From NCBI GenBank assembly GCA_947259795.1, contig CAMYNJ010000083.1:1-63783 (forward strand): a DNA stretch of 63,783 nt, written 5' to 3'. Below the pieces are notes generated by a model. The model had not been told where the DNA came from and ran no database searches. It saw only the letters and a list, made by a program, of their open reading frames with translations. A program made the translations under genes and the position numbers. Source of the DNA: an uncultured Alphaproteobacteria bacterium (lineage in GTDB: Bacteria; Pseudomonadota; Alphaproteobacteria; UBA8366; JADFVY01). Shown piece after piece: positions 54,319-62,534 of the stretch. Positions within the stretch are counted from its first letter, which is position 1; every line of letters begins with the position of its first letter.

Positions 54319-54422
54319 CCCGTTCATCCTATCGTATGGATCGGGGAAAAGTCATGAGGCAGGCGAATTTCGGGATCGTAAATACATGGCGGGATTGCAG
54401 GCGCCGGAACGGCGCTACCCTC

Positions 54423-54451
54423 TTGCCCGCGCCCCGGCTTCGCCCTATGTT
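54423..54451 (+). promoter_or_regulatory. Predicted promoter of tRNA-Gln
   Basis: TTGCCC (54423-54428) and TATGTT (54446-54451) are separated by 17 nt, and the first tRNA base lies 20 nt after the -10 box. The geometry fits a sigma-70 tRNA promoter; the -35 box is 4 of 6 to consensus. Confidence 0.5.
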
Positions 54452-54470
54452 GCGGCCCGCCGGTCGCGAT

Positions 54471-54544
54471 TGGGGCGTAGCCAAGCGGTAAGGCACCGGG
54501 TTTTGATCCCGTGATCGCAGGTTCGATCCCTGCCGCCCCAGCCA
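54471..54544 (+). tRNA. tRNA-Gln (anticodon UUG)
   Basis: A full cloverleaf can be drawn: acceptor TGGGGCG pairs with CGCCCCA, discriminator G and an encoded CCA. The D stem is GCC/GGC; the anticodon stem CCGGG/CCCGT has one mismatch at its outermost pair (C27-U43). The loop TTTTGAT gives anticodon TTG at positions 34-36. The T stem GCAGG/CCTGC with loop TTCGATC is intact. The tRNA lies between two histidine kinase genes and is the only RNA gene seen in the window. Confidence 0.96.
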
Positions 54545-54583
54545 CCGTTACGGAATTTTGTCCCTGCTGTTTAGCAAAGCCGG

Positions 54584-55699
54584 TCAAGCGTTAGATCCGA
54601 CGTTCAAAATCGCGGCAATTTCCGTGTGCGCCGTTCGCCAGGCGGGGAACTGGACGACGAACTCTGTGCCCTGGCCGACGGTGCTAGTGACAAGAATGTT
54701 GCCTTCATGTTGCTGGACCAGGTCACGAACAATGGACAGGCCGAGCCCGGTGCCGTCACAAGCCTGCTTTGTCGTCTCGTCGGCGACACGGGTAAACGGC
54801 TCGAAGATCGTGGGGACCATCTCCTCCGCCACGCCGATGCCGGTGTCCTTGACGGTTACCTCGATACCGCCGGAACGGTTATAACAGGCGGACAGAGTCA
54901 CCGAACCGCTTTGTCTGGTATATTTGATCGCGTTGGAGACCAGGTTGGTGAAGACCTTCCACAGTTTCTTCTCATCGGCATGCAGGGCAACGCCGTCCGT
55001 GATGTTGCATTCGACGCGCACGTTGTTTTCTTGGGACATGGGGGACAGCTCGCTGCAAATCTCCCGGGCCAGAGCATGGAGTAGTACGACTGTCTCGGTC
55101 AGGCCGTTATCCAGGCTCCTTTGGCTCTCCGCCTCGAGGATGTCGTTGACGAGATCAAGCATACGGCTTCCCGATTTATGGATGAGCTGGAAATATTCGC
55201 GCGCCTTGGTCCAGTTCTGCTGATGTGGCGGCAGGAGTTCGGAAGCCGCTGAAAAACCAAGAATGGTCGTAAGCGGCGAGCGCAAATCATGCATCAGTTT
55301 GGCGTTCTCGCAAAAGTTCCCGATAGGTGGGAATTGCCTGTGCTGGGCGGAAATATCAACATGGGTTACCAGCGTCCGTTGTCCCAGGTTCCTGGCTATG
55401 ACCTTGAACCAGCGCTTGGCGTCGAGCCCGTGGCATGGATAAACAAGTTCGAAGGTCTCGACAGCACCGTCGAGCACGGCTCGCAGATTCGCGCCAAAAA
55501 GATCAGCCTGGAATTTTTCTGCCCCTTGAGCTCTCTCGCAGACGCCGAGATAGCTCGTGCCAACGAAACTCCTGCCGCCATACCCGTTGGCGTGGGCAAA
55601 GGCGACCCAGGCGTCGTTGACGAAGACGATACGCCCGCTCGAGTCCAGCATGGCGGTTTGGGCCGGCAGGAAGTTCAGGCCGAGAAATCGATCATCCAT
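54584..55699 (-). CDS. Soluble PAS-domain histidine kinase
   Basis: 371 residues. A PAS-like domain (about 10-115, MLDSSGRIVFVNDAWVAFA onward) is followed by the HisKA helix with His137 in LMHDLRSPLTTILGFS, N box KVFTNLVSNAIKY, G1 KDTGIGVAEE and G2 GTGLGLSIVRDL. No membrane segment is present, and there is no receiver or response regulator gene nearby. Coding GC and codon choice look less extreme than in neighbours, and the gene lies between tRNA-Gln and an AT-richer gene-free stretch, which may point to a later acquisition. The ribosome site is weak. Confidence 0.9.
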   Translation of the reverse strand: MDDRFLGLNFLPAQTAMLDSSGRIVFVNDAWVAFAHANGYGGRSFVGTSYLGVCERAQGAEKFQADLFGANLRAVLDGAVETFELVYPCHGLDAKRWFKVIARNLGQRTLVTHVDISAQHRQFPPIGNFCENAKLMHDLRSPLTTILGFSAASELLPPHQQNWTKAREYFQLIHKSGSRMLDLVNDILEAESQRSLDNGLTETVVLLHALAREICSELSPMSQENNVRVECNITDGVALHADEKKLWKVFTNLVSNAIKYTRQSGSVTLSACYNRSGGIEVTVKDTGIGVAEEMVPTIFEPFTRVADETTKQACDGTGLGLSIVRDLVQQHEGNILVTSTVGQGTEFVVQFPAWRTAHTEIAAILNVGSNA

Positions 55700-56087
55700 G
55701 ATGTGCCAACCGCCGGTCTTTGGTCCGTGCCATCAGGTTGCGGATGGCAATATCCAGTGGGACAGGGGGAGGTGCAGGCTGAAGCATTTTATATACCTAT
55801 GGTTGTATTCATCTATGCAGCCTCTTCCCCACTTCTTGTTCGAGTGGACGAAAATCCGAATTAAAGACAAATTTGATTGAGAATTTGTTAACGGACAGCC
55901 CGGCGTCAAAGGTCGGACAACCGCCGAAATGCCGCGCTGTTATATCGCTGTCGGCAAGGCCGTTTCGACGTCTATACCGCCATTTCATTCCAGAAATTTC
56001 GTGCGCATTGACGGGAGGGTTCTCAGTCGATGGCGGAGTGCGTCGGCTCAGCCGACATTCGGGAAAAATCTGAAGATCCGCGACGCG
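55700..56087. other. Gene-free, relatively AT-rich 388-bp stretch
   Basis: No convincing gene is present. The segment from about 55780 to 55890 is visibly AT-rich (ATTTTATATACC, AAAGACAAATTTGATTG). At 56042-56056 there is a perfect short palindrome, GTCGGCT-C-AGCCGAC, without a T-run. It holds the upstream regions of the minus-strand PAS kinase. A 66-residue open frame at 55873-56073 has no family features or ribosome site and is not annotated. Confidence 0.5.
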
Positions 56088-56498
56088 CTATAGATGGCTC
56101 AGTTCGATGTCCTCGCAGGATAGGCCGAACTGGCTGAGGCCCTCCTCCAGAAAGTCGCCAAGCAACGGCGCGCCCAGCAGATATTCGGCGGTATGGCCAT
56201 GCTCGTCGCGGGCCCGAACCGCTTCGGTACGCGCATCTTCCCATTCCGACACGTCAAAGTCGCCGCGTCCCAACCACATCAGGGCGACAAGGTCGATCTG
56301 CTCGTCTTCATTCAGGTCGTCGACGAACATCTTGATTTCCTGCAGGGTCGGATCGTCCGCATAGTCCTGCAGAACCTCGCGGGAACCGGAGTCGGAAGGA
56401 TTGCCGCCGGGATCGGGCTCCTCGACATCGACCTTGACGTCGAACTCGCGGGCCTTGACGATCAGGAAGCAGACTTTGTCGGTACTGATATCGGGCAT
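56088..56498 (-). CDS. DUF3775-family protein
   Basis: 136 residues with GGAGGG before the ATG. ISTDKVCFLIVKAREFDVKV, EEPDPGGNPSD, REVLQDYADDPT and LNEDEQIDLVALMWLGRGDF followed by AEYLLGAPLLGDFLEEGL match the small acidic DUF3775 family common in alphaproteobacteria. It is cytoplasmic, with no known function. It stands alone, followed downstream on the same strand by the gene-free stretch. Confidence 0.88.
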   Translation of the reverse strand: MPDISTDKVCFLIVKAREFDVKVDVEEPDPGGNPSDSGSREVLQDYADDPTLQEIKMFVDDLNEDEQIDLVALMWLGRGDFDVSEWEDARTEAVRARDEHGHTAEYLLGAPLLGDFLEEGLSQFGLSCEDIELSHL

Positions 56499-56604
56499 CG
56501 CTATTCCCTCCGCCGGTTACCTGATTTTGCGTCAGCGTGATCCTATCGCGGCGATCCGGCATTGAGCTACGTCAATATGGAGACCAAAGTCGAACCCGGA
56601 CATC

Positions 56605-57900
56605 TCAGGATTCCCCGGGCTCCGTTCCCATCGGGTCGAACTCCGATGGTATTTCCTCCCAATCCGCGGCGTCATCGGGCGTTTCCGGATTCAGGGTGAC
56701 CGCCACAGGCGACCCCCGGGGCGGCATGGATACGAAGTTTCCCTGATCTTCCAGCGGCCTGGAAGCGCGGCGCGTCATGCGCCACAGGGCAAACAGGGCG
56801 ATGAAACAATGCACCAGCGCCAGCCACATGAAGAACCCTTCCGGTCCGGCCAGCTGCATCGCGATGGACCCGCTGGTCGGCCCGAGGATCGCCCCCAGGC
56901 CGTTGACCAGCACGAAGGCGCTGCTGGCCGCGACCATCTGTTTAGGGTCCAGGAAATCGTTCAGATGCGCGCCGCAGAGCGAATACATCGGCAAAGTCAT
57001 GCCGCCGAACAGGAAGGTCAGCCCCAGCAGCCACCATAACGGCAAATCGGGGACCAGTCCGGCAATCGCTGCGAACAGCGCTGCCAGCGAGGTAACGCCG
57101 ACGATCACCTTGCGCCGGTCCAGCAGGTCGGAAATCCGCCCCACCGGCCATTGCAGCAGCATCCCGCCCAGCAAAATCAGGCCCATGAAGAGCGAGACCT
57201 CAGCGTTTGATAGGCCAGCCATCTTGCCGTACACGGCGCCCATCCCGAAAATAGTGCCGTTGGCGAGACCGGTGGCGAGGCCGCCGACTACGCCGAGCGG
57301 CGAGATGACATAGAGCTGCCGCAGCCCGACCGGCGACGGTGCATCGAATGCAGGAGCCGGCGCCGCGGTCAGCGAGATCGGCACGAGGGCCAGCGACACC
57401 ATCACCGATATCAGCACGAACAGGTCGAAACCTGTCGGGTCGCCGACATTCAGAAGGAACTGCCCGGCGGTCATGCCGCCATAGGTCACCACCATATAGA
57501 TCGACAGGATCTGGCCGCGGGTTTCGTTGGTCGCGCGGTCGTTGAGCCAGCTTTCCGCCACCACGTAAAGCCCGGCGTAGGAAAAGCCGGTAACGATGCG
57601 CATCGCACCCCAGGTCCAGGGGTCAACGAACACCGCATGCACCAGCGCCGAGGTCGAAGCCAGCGAGGCAAGCGCCGCGAACACCCGGATATGGCCGACG
57701 CGCTCCACGACCCTGGGCGTGATCGTCGATCCGGCCAGGAAACCGACGAAATAGCCGGTCATGACGAAACCGGTGACGGTGGTGGGGAATCCCTCCAGCG
57801 TGGCGCGCAGGCCCAGCAGCGTTCCCTGCAGCCCGTTGCCGAGCATGATGAACGCCATGCCTAGCAGTAATGCCCACGCCGCCATCAGTGCCGAATACAT
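56605..57900 (-). CDS. MFS transporter, YcaD-like
   Basis: 431 residues with twelve hydrophobic segments. MLGNGLQGTLLGLRATLEGF, GYFVGFLAGSTITPRVVERVGHIRVFA and YAGLYVVAESWLND match the YcaD-type group of the major facilitator superfamily. The last about 50 residues form an acidic cytoplasmic tail (PETPDDAADWEEIPSEFDP). Substrate unknown. It is divergent from the ECF sigma gene across 136 bp, where a small inverted repeat ATAAGC-TTC-GCTTAT (57929-57943) is present. Confidence 0.9.
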   Translation of the reverse strand: MYSALMAAWALLLGMAFIMLGNGLQGTLLGLRATLEGFPTTVTGFVMTGYFVGFLAGSTITPRVVERVGHIRVFAALASLASTSALVHAVFVDPWTWGAMRIVTGFSYAGLYVVAESWLNDRATNETRGQILSIYMVVTYGGMTAGQFLLNVGDPTGFDLFVLISVMVSLALVPISLTAAPAPAFDAPSPVGLRQLYVISPLGVVGGLATGLANGTIFGMGAVYGKMAGLSNAEVSLFMGLILLGGMLLQWPVGRISDLLDRRKVIVGVTSLAALFAAIAGLVPDLPLWWLLGLTFLFGGMTLPMYSLCGAHLNDFLDPKQMVAASSAFVLVNGLGAILGPTSGSIAMQLAGPEGFFMWLALVHCFIALFALWRMTRRASRPLEDQGNFVSMPPRGSPVAVTLNPETPDDAADWEEIPSEFDPMGTEPGES

Positions 57901-58036
57901 GGGCCAGCCCCCGGGAAAGTGTTTAATAATAAGCTTCGCTTATGCCCGATATCAGGTTGGCCGCGAAACGAAAAGCTCCCTGCAGATATGCGGAAAACGG
58001 GCAGGGAATAATTGGCTGATAACGCTGTATACTTGA

Positions 58037-58573
58037 GTGACGGCGGCAGATGGGAAAGGCAGGAAGTTGGATTTGTTCTTGCAGGAACTCGAACAATGGA
58101 GCCCGAACCTGCGGCGTTATGCGAGGGCCCTGACCCGCAACGCCGAGCAGGCGGACGACCTGGTCCAGGATTGCCTGGAGCGGGCGCTTTCACGGCGGCA
58201 TTTGTGGAAGGAAGACGGCAACACGAGGGCCTGGCTGTTCACGATCATGCATAACATCCATGCCAACGACACGCGGCGGCGCGGCAGCCGCCCGGCTCCC
58301 GTGCCGATCGACGATCAGGACGGCCATTATTCCCGTCCCGCCTCACAGCAATCGCGGATCGTCGGGCTGGAACTGACCGCGGCGTTGGAGGAACTGCCGG
58401 CCGAACAACGCCAAGTAATCCTGCTGGTCGCGCTGGAAGGAATGAGTTACGGCCAGGTCGCCGAGACCGTCGGCATTGCCCAGGGCACCGTAATGTCGCG
58501 CCTGTCGCGCGGGCGCGAGCGGCTGCGGCGACTGATGGAAGAGGGCGCACCGTCGCTGAGGGTGGTGAAATGA
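58037..58573 (+). CDS. ECF-type RNA polymerase sigma factor
   Basis: 178 residues from GTG 58037; TTG codons at 58067 and 58073 sit at better distance from AGGA, so the N-terminus may be about 10-12 residues shorter. Region 2 (RRYARALTRNAEQADDLVQDCLERAL, WLFTIMHNIHAND) and region 4 (ALEELPAEQRQVILLVALEGMSYGQVAE, GTVMSRLSRGRERL) are complete and there is no region 3, as in ECF factors. Its stop overlaps the anti-sigma start by 4 bp (ATGA). The upstream GGGAATAA could be an autoregulated -35 element. Confidence 0.92.
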   Translation: MTAADGKGRKLDLFLQELEQWSPNLRRYARALTRNAEQADDLVQDCLERALSRRHLWKEDGNTRAWLFTIMHNIHANDTRRRGSRPAPVPIDDQDGHYSRPASQQSRIVGLELTAALEELPAEQRQVILLVALEGMSYGQVAETVGIAQGTVMSRLSRGRERLRRLMEEGAPSLRVVK

Positions 58574-59343
58574 ACGACAAACCATATGAGATCGACGAAA
58601 CCGAATTGCACGCCTGGATCGACGGGCAACTTGACAGCGACCGCGCCGGCGCGGTGGAAGCCGCCATCGCCGCCGATGCCGAACTCGCCGCGCGAGCGAA
58701 TGCCTATGCTGAGCAGAACCGCGAGATCAGGGCCCTGTTCGGGGGCGTGGCGGACGAGCCCTTGCCCGAACGGCTTCGCGTCGCGAATATCGCATCCCGC
58801 CAGTCCCGCCGCCGCTGGCTGATACCCGTGGCGGCTTCGGTAGCCTGGCTGGCGATCGGGCTTGCCGGCGGCTGGCTGGCTAACGGCTGGCTGGGCGACC
58901 GGGCGCTGGTCGACGCCTCGCGCCATGTTGCGCAGGAAGCAATGTCGGCGCATCGGGTCTATGCGGTCGAGGTGTTGCATCCGGTCGAGGTTTTTGCCGA
59001 TCAGGAGGCGCATCTGGTCAAATGGCTGTCCAAGCGGTTGGGCCGCGACATCCGAACGCCGGATCTGGCGCCGCTCGGCTTTCAACTGGTCGGCGGGCGG
59101 CTGCTGCCGGCCAAAGGCGGCGAACCCGCGGCCCAGTTCATGTATGAGGACCAGACAGGCCGCCGCGTCACCGTCTATATCTCGCTTTACGAGTCCGGTC
59201 AGGAGACAGCCTTCCGCTATCAGGACGGCGCCTTCGTCTGGCTGGAGCCCGAAATGGGTTACGCCATCACCGGCGACATCCCGCGCGAACCTCTGCTGGC
59301 GGTCAGCAACATCGTCTACGAGACCTTCGAACCGACGCATTAG
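58570..59343 (+). CDS. Membrane anti-sigma factor
   Basis: 257 residues, translationally coupled to the ECF sigma gene. The N-terminal cytoplasmic domain (IDETELHAWIDGQLDSDRAGAVEAAI) fits the sigma-binding ASD type, without the zinc-binding HxxxCxxC motif. A single membrane helix (about 83-104, WLIPVAASVAWLAIGLAGGWL) is followed by a periplasmic domain of about 150 residues that probably senses the signal (YEDQTGRRVTVYISLYESG, YRYQDGAFVWLEP-like). It should hold the sigma factor inactive until an envelope signal arrives; the signal is unknown. Confidence 0.88.
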   Translation: MNDKPYEIDETELHAWIDGQLDSDRAGAVEAAIAADAELAARANAYAEQNREIRALFGGVADEPLPERLRVANIASRQSRRRWLIPVAASVAWLAIGLAGGWLANGWLGDRALVDASRHVAQEAMSAHRVYAVEVLHPVEVFADQEAHLVKWLSKRLGRDIRTPDLAPLGFQLVGGRLLPAKGGEPAAQFMYEDQTGRRVTVYISLYESGQETAFRYQDGAFVWLEPEMGYAITGDIPREPLLAVSNIVYETFEPTH

Positions 59344-59425
59344 AGACGTCCGTTTCACTGCGTCGAATGTCCGCGGGTATCCGATCGCACTTGCCGCACC
59401 GGTCCCGCAGGGCTATCAGGGATGG

Positions 59426-60124
59426 ATGGTCGAATCCCGGACGATCGAGCTTGGCGGGCGCGAAGTGGCGCTGGTGGTGCGGCACAGCGCGCGGGCGCGG
59501 CGGCTTGCCCTGCGCATTCCCGGCCATGATGATTCGGTCGAGCTGGTGCTCCCCGCCCGCACAGCGGAGGCTGACGGGCTGGCCTTTCTGCGTTCGCGCA
59601 CCGACTGGGTGATCGAGCGGCTGGAGCAGATGCCGCCGCGTGTGCCCTTCGCCGATGGGGCGGTGCTGCCGCTGGGCGGTGCGCCGCATGTCCTGCGCCA
59701 TGTTGGCGGGCGCGGCGCGCCGGTGCGCCTCGAAGGCAACGAGATCCTGGTTACCGGCAGCCCGGACCATATGGCGCGCCGGGCCGGCGACTGGCTGCGC
59801 GCCGAGGCACGGCGGCGCATCGAGCCACCTGCGCATCGCATGGCGGCGGAAATTGGCCGCGCGGTCAACCGCATTACCATTCGCGACCAGAAGAGCCGCT
59901 GGGGCAGCTGCGCGCCGGCCGGGAGACTGTCCTTCAACTGGCGGCTGGTACTGGCCCCCGCCTGGGTGCTGGATTACGTAGTCGCCCACGAGGTCGCCCA
60001 TATCGCCGAGCCGAACCATTCGCCGGCCTTCTGGGCCGCGGTCGCCCGCTTGAATCCCGACGCCAAGGCCGGCCGCGCCTGGCTGCGGCGTGAGGGCATG
60101 GATCTGCACCGGTACGGCCGATGA
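59426..60124 (+). CDS. YgjP-like M48 metallopeptidase (DUF45)
   Basis: 232 residues from ATG 59426, with AGGG 5 nt upstream; the open frame extends back only inside the anti-sigma gene in another frame. The zinc motif HEVAH (His188, Glu189, His192) is in YVVAHEVAHIAEPNHSPAFW, and QKSRWGSC with LSFNWRL precedes it, as in the YgjP/SprT-like family, which has no signal peptide and an unknown cytoplasmic substrate. Its stop overlaps the next MFS start by 4 bp (ATGA), so the genes are coupled. Confidence 0.92.
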   Translation: MVESRTIELGGREVALVVRHSARARRLALRIPGHDDSVELVLPARTAEADGLAFLRSRTDWVIERLEQMPPRVPFADGAVLPLGGAPHVLRHVGGRGAPVRLEGNEILVTGSPDHMARRAGDWLRAEARRRIEPPAHRMAAEIGRAVNRITIRDQKSRWGSCAPAGRLSFNWRLVLAPAWVLDYVVAHEVAHIAEPNHSPAFWAAVARLNPDAKAGRAWLRREGMDLHRYGR

Positions 60125-61326
60125 ACCGGCCAGGGAGCCGGGCGCTGGTCAGCCTGCTTACCGCGCTGGTGGCCCTAGGGCCGGTGTCGGTCTCGCTCTA
60201 TGTGCCCTCGATGCCGGCGCTGGCGGCTGAATTCCGGGCGACGCCCGCACTGGTGCAGCAGAGTTTCACGATTTTCGTAATCGGCTTCGCCGTGGCGCAA
60301 CTTGTCTACGGTCCGCTGGCCGACCGGTTCGGGCGCCGGCCGGTTCTGATCGGCGGGCTGATCCTCTATATCGCCGCCAGCCTGGCCTGCGCGCTATCCA
60401 CAAGCATCGATGAATTCCTGATAGCGCGTCTTGTCCAGGGGCTGGGTGCCTGCGTCGGGCCGGTGGTGGTGCGGGCTATCGTACGCGACCGTTTCGAGCG
60501 CGCCGACGCGGTACGCGCCTTCGCCTTCATCGGCACCGCGATCGCGCTGGCCCCGGCGCTGGGTCCACTGATCGGCGGCTTCCTTGAGGTCTGGTTCGGC
60601 TGGCAGTCGGCCTTCCTGTTCCTCGTTGGTTACGGCTTGTTGATGACGGCGCTGGTACTGGCGCGACTCGAAGAGACGGTCCCCCAACGCGACCCCAGTG
60701 CGACCGACCCGGCGCGGCTAATCCGCAATTATGCCAGCCTGCTGTCAAACGCCCGCTATCTGGGCTACCTGGCGCCGATCACCTTCTGTTTCGGCGGGCT
60801 ATTCGCCTACAACGCCGCCGCGCCCTTTCTGTTCATCGACCGGCTGGGCCTGTCGCCGGACCGGTTCGGCATGCTGGCGATCTTCACGGTCAGCACCTAT
60901 GCCACCGGGTCCTGGCTGGCCGGACGGCTGGAGGGACGGCTCAGCATCCGGCGCACGGCCATTATGGGGCTCGCCGCGGCCGGGTTGGCGACGGCACTGA
61001 TGCTACTGCTGGCGGGCGAGTTGTCGCTGGCGCGGGTGATCGGGCCGATGATGCTGTTCGTCTTCGGTTTCGGACTGCTGATGCCGGCCTGCACCGCCGC
61101 GGCACTGCACCCCTTCCCGCGCATTGCCGGCAGCGCCTCGGCCATGATGGGCTTCCTGCAGATGGGCGTCGGCGCGGCGGGCAGCCTGATCCTGTCGCGG
61201 GTCTATGACGGCACGGCGCTGTCGCTGGCCCTCGTCATGGCGATGTTGGCGGCGCTGGGGGCCACTGGATTCCTGTTTCTGGCCCCGAGCGCCGCCGCCG
61301 AAGATGCCGCCGCCGGCGAGGGCTGA
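60121..61326 (+). CDS. Bcr/CflA-family drug-resistance MFS transporter (copy 1)
   Basis: 401 residues with about twelve membrane helices. LVYGPLADRFGRRPVLIGG is the MFS loop 2-3 motif, and VSLYVPSMPALAAEF with LVQGLGACVGPVVVRAIV is typical of Bcr/CflA exporters (bicyclomycin, chloramphenicol, sulfonamides). It follows the YgjP gene with a 4-bp overlap and precedes a paralogue by 7 bp. The two copies share the same motifs throughout, so this is a tandem duplication. Confidence 0.92.
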   Translation: MNRPGSRALVSLLTALVALGPVSVSLYVPSMPALAAEFRATPALVQQSFTIFVIGFAVAQLVYGPLADRFGRRPVLIGGLILYIAASLACALSTSIDEFLIARLVQGLGACVGPVVVRAIVRDRFERADAVRAFAFIGTAIALAPALGPLIGGFLEVWFGWQSAFLFLVGYGLLMTALVLARLEETVPQRDPSATDPARLIRNYASLLSNARYLGYLAPITFCFGGLFAYNAAAPFLFIDRLGLSPDRFGMLAIFTVSTYATGSWLAGRLEGRLSIRRTAIMGLAAAGLATALMLLLAGELSLARVIGPMMLFVFGFGLLMPACTAAALHPFPRIAGSASAMMGFLQMGVGAAGSLILSRVYDGTALSLALVMAMLAALGATGFLFLAPSAAAEDAAAGEG

Positions 61327-61333
61327 TTCCGCG

Positions 61334-62530
61334 ATGCCGAATCCCAAATCGGCAATTGTGTCCGTGCTGCTGACGCTGGCTGTGGCGATGGGACCGATGT
61401 CGACGGATTTCTATCTGCCGTCGCTACCCTCGCTGGTCGAGTATTTCGCAACCGATGTGGCGTCGGTGCAGTTGACCCTCAGCGTCTTCCTGGCGGGGTT
61501 CGCGGTCGGGCAGCTGGTCTACGGACCCTTGTCGGACCGGTTCGGGCGCCGGCCCGTGATGCTGGCCGGAGTCGCGATCTTCACCCTGGCCTCCGTCGCC
61601 TGCATGCTGGCAACCAGCATCGAGATGTTGATTGCCGCGCGCCTGGTGCAGGCCATTGGCGCCTGCGCCGGGCCGGTGCTGGGCCGCGCGGTGGTGCGCG
61701 ACGTTTACGGCCGAGAGGGGGCGGCGCGCATGCTGGCCCTGATCGGCGCGGCCATGGCGCTGGCGCCGCTGATCGGCCCCATCGTCGCCGGCTACTTGAC
61801 GGTCTGGTTCGGCTGGCGGTCGAATTTCCTGGTGCTGACGCTCTACGGCGCGCTGATCCTGGTCGGCATTATGGCGGCCCTGGCCGAAACCAACCCGCAT
61901 CGCGGCGAGGCCACAAGCCTCGGCCAGATGCTGCGAAATTACCGCACCTTCCTGAAAAGCCGCGCGTGGCTGGGCTATGTGCTGTGCAACAGCGCCACCT
62001 ATGCCGGGCTGTTCGCTTTCATTTCCGGCTCGTCCTTCGTGTTCATCAAGGTGCTGGGGCTGCCGCCACATCTCTATGGCCTCTGCTTCGCGGCCGCGGT
62101 CACCGGCTATATCGCCGGGACAATCTTTTCCGCCCGCACGGTGATGCGGCTGGGGATCGAGCGCATGGTGCTGAGCGGCGCCGCGATCTGCGCGCTCGCC
62201 GGCCTGACGATGGCCGGGCTGGCGCTGGCGGGGATCGAAACCGTCTGGTCGGTACTGGGCCCGATGATGCTGTTCTGCGCCGGCGTCGGGCTGGTCATGC
62301 CCAATTCCATAGCCGGCGCGATCGGCCCCTTTCCGACCATGGCGGGCGCCGCCTCGGCCCTACTCGGTTTCACTCAGATGACCATCGCCGCGGCCGTCGG
62401 CATCGCCGTCGGCGCCGCCTTCGACGGCACCGCGCGGCCCATGGCGGTGATAATCGCGTTTATGGGCATGGCAGCGCTGGCGGCCCACCTCATGCTTGTC
62501 CGCGGCAGCGAGGCTGGCGAGGCGGAATAG
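61334..62530 (+). CDS. Bcr/CflA-family drug-resistance MFS transporter (copy 2)
   Basis: 398 residues from ATG 61334; an upstream in-frame reading lies inside copy 1. MSTDFYLPSLPSLVEYF, LVYGPLSDRFGRRPVMLAG and LVQAIGACAGPVLGRAVVRD mirror copy 1 residue by residue in the first four helices, at about half identity by eye. The best-conserved Bcr/CflA N-terminal motif (TDxYLPSLP) is more canonical here than in copy 1. The gene ends 4 bp from the converging PBP stop. Confidence 0.93.
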   Translation: MPNPKSAIVSVLLTLAVAMGPMSTDFYLPSLPSLVEYFATDVASVQLTLSVFLAGFAVGQLVYGPLSDRFGRRPVMLAGVAIFTLASVACMLATSIEMLIAARLVQAIGACAGPVLGRAVVRDVYGREGAARMLALIGAAMALAPLIGPIVAGYLTVWFGWRSNFLVLTLYGALILVGIMAALAETNPHRGEATSLGQMLRNYRTFLKSRAWLGYVLCNSATYAGLFAFISGSSFVFIKVLGLPPHLYGLCFAAAVTGYIAGTIFSARTVMRLGIERMVLSGAAICALAGLTMAGLALAGIETVWSVLGPMMLFCAGVGLVMPNSIAGAIGPFPTMAGAASALLGFTQMTIAAAVGIAVGAAFDGTARPMAVIIAFMGMAALAAHLMLVRGSEAGEAE

Positions 62531-62534
62531 AGCG

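Noticed and set aside
54525..54560. A phage or island attachment site at the tRNA-Gln 3' end
   Set aside because: No second copy of the tRNA 3' end and no integrase gene were found in the window.
56042..56056. A terminator hairpin between DUF3775 and the PAS kinase
   Set aside because: The palindrome has a one-base centre and no T-run on either strand, so it is not an intrinsic terminator; at most a protein-binding site.
55873..56073. A 66-codon + strand open frame in the gene-free stretch
   Set aside because: No ribosome site, no family match and a composition that looks random.
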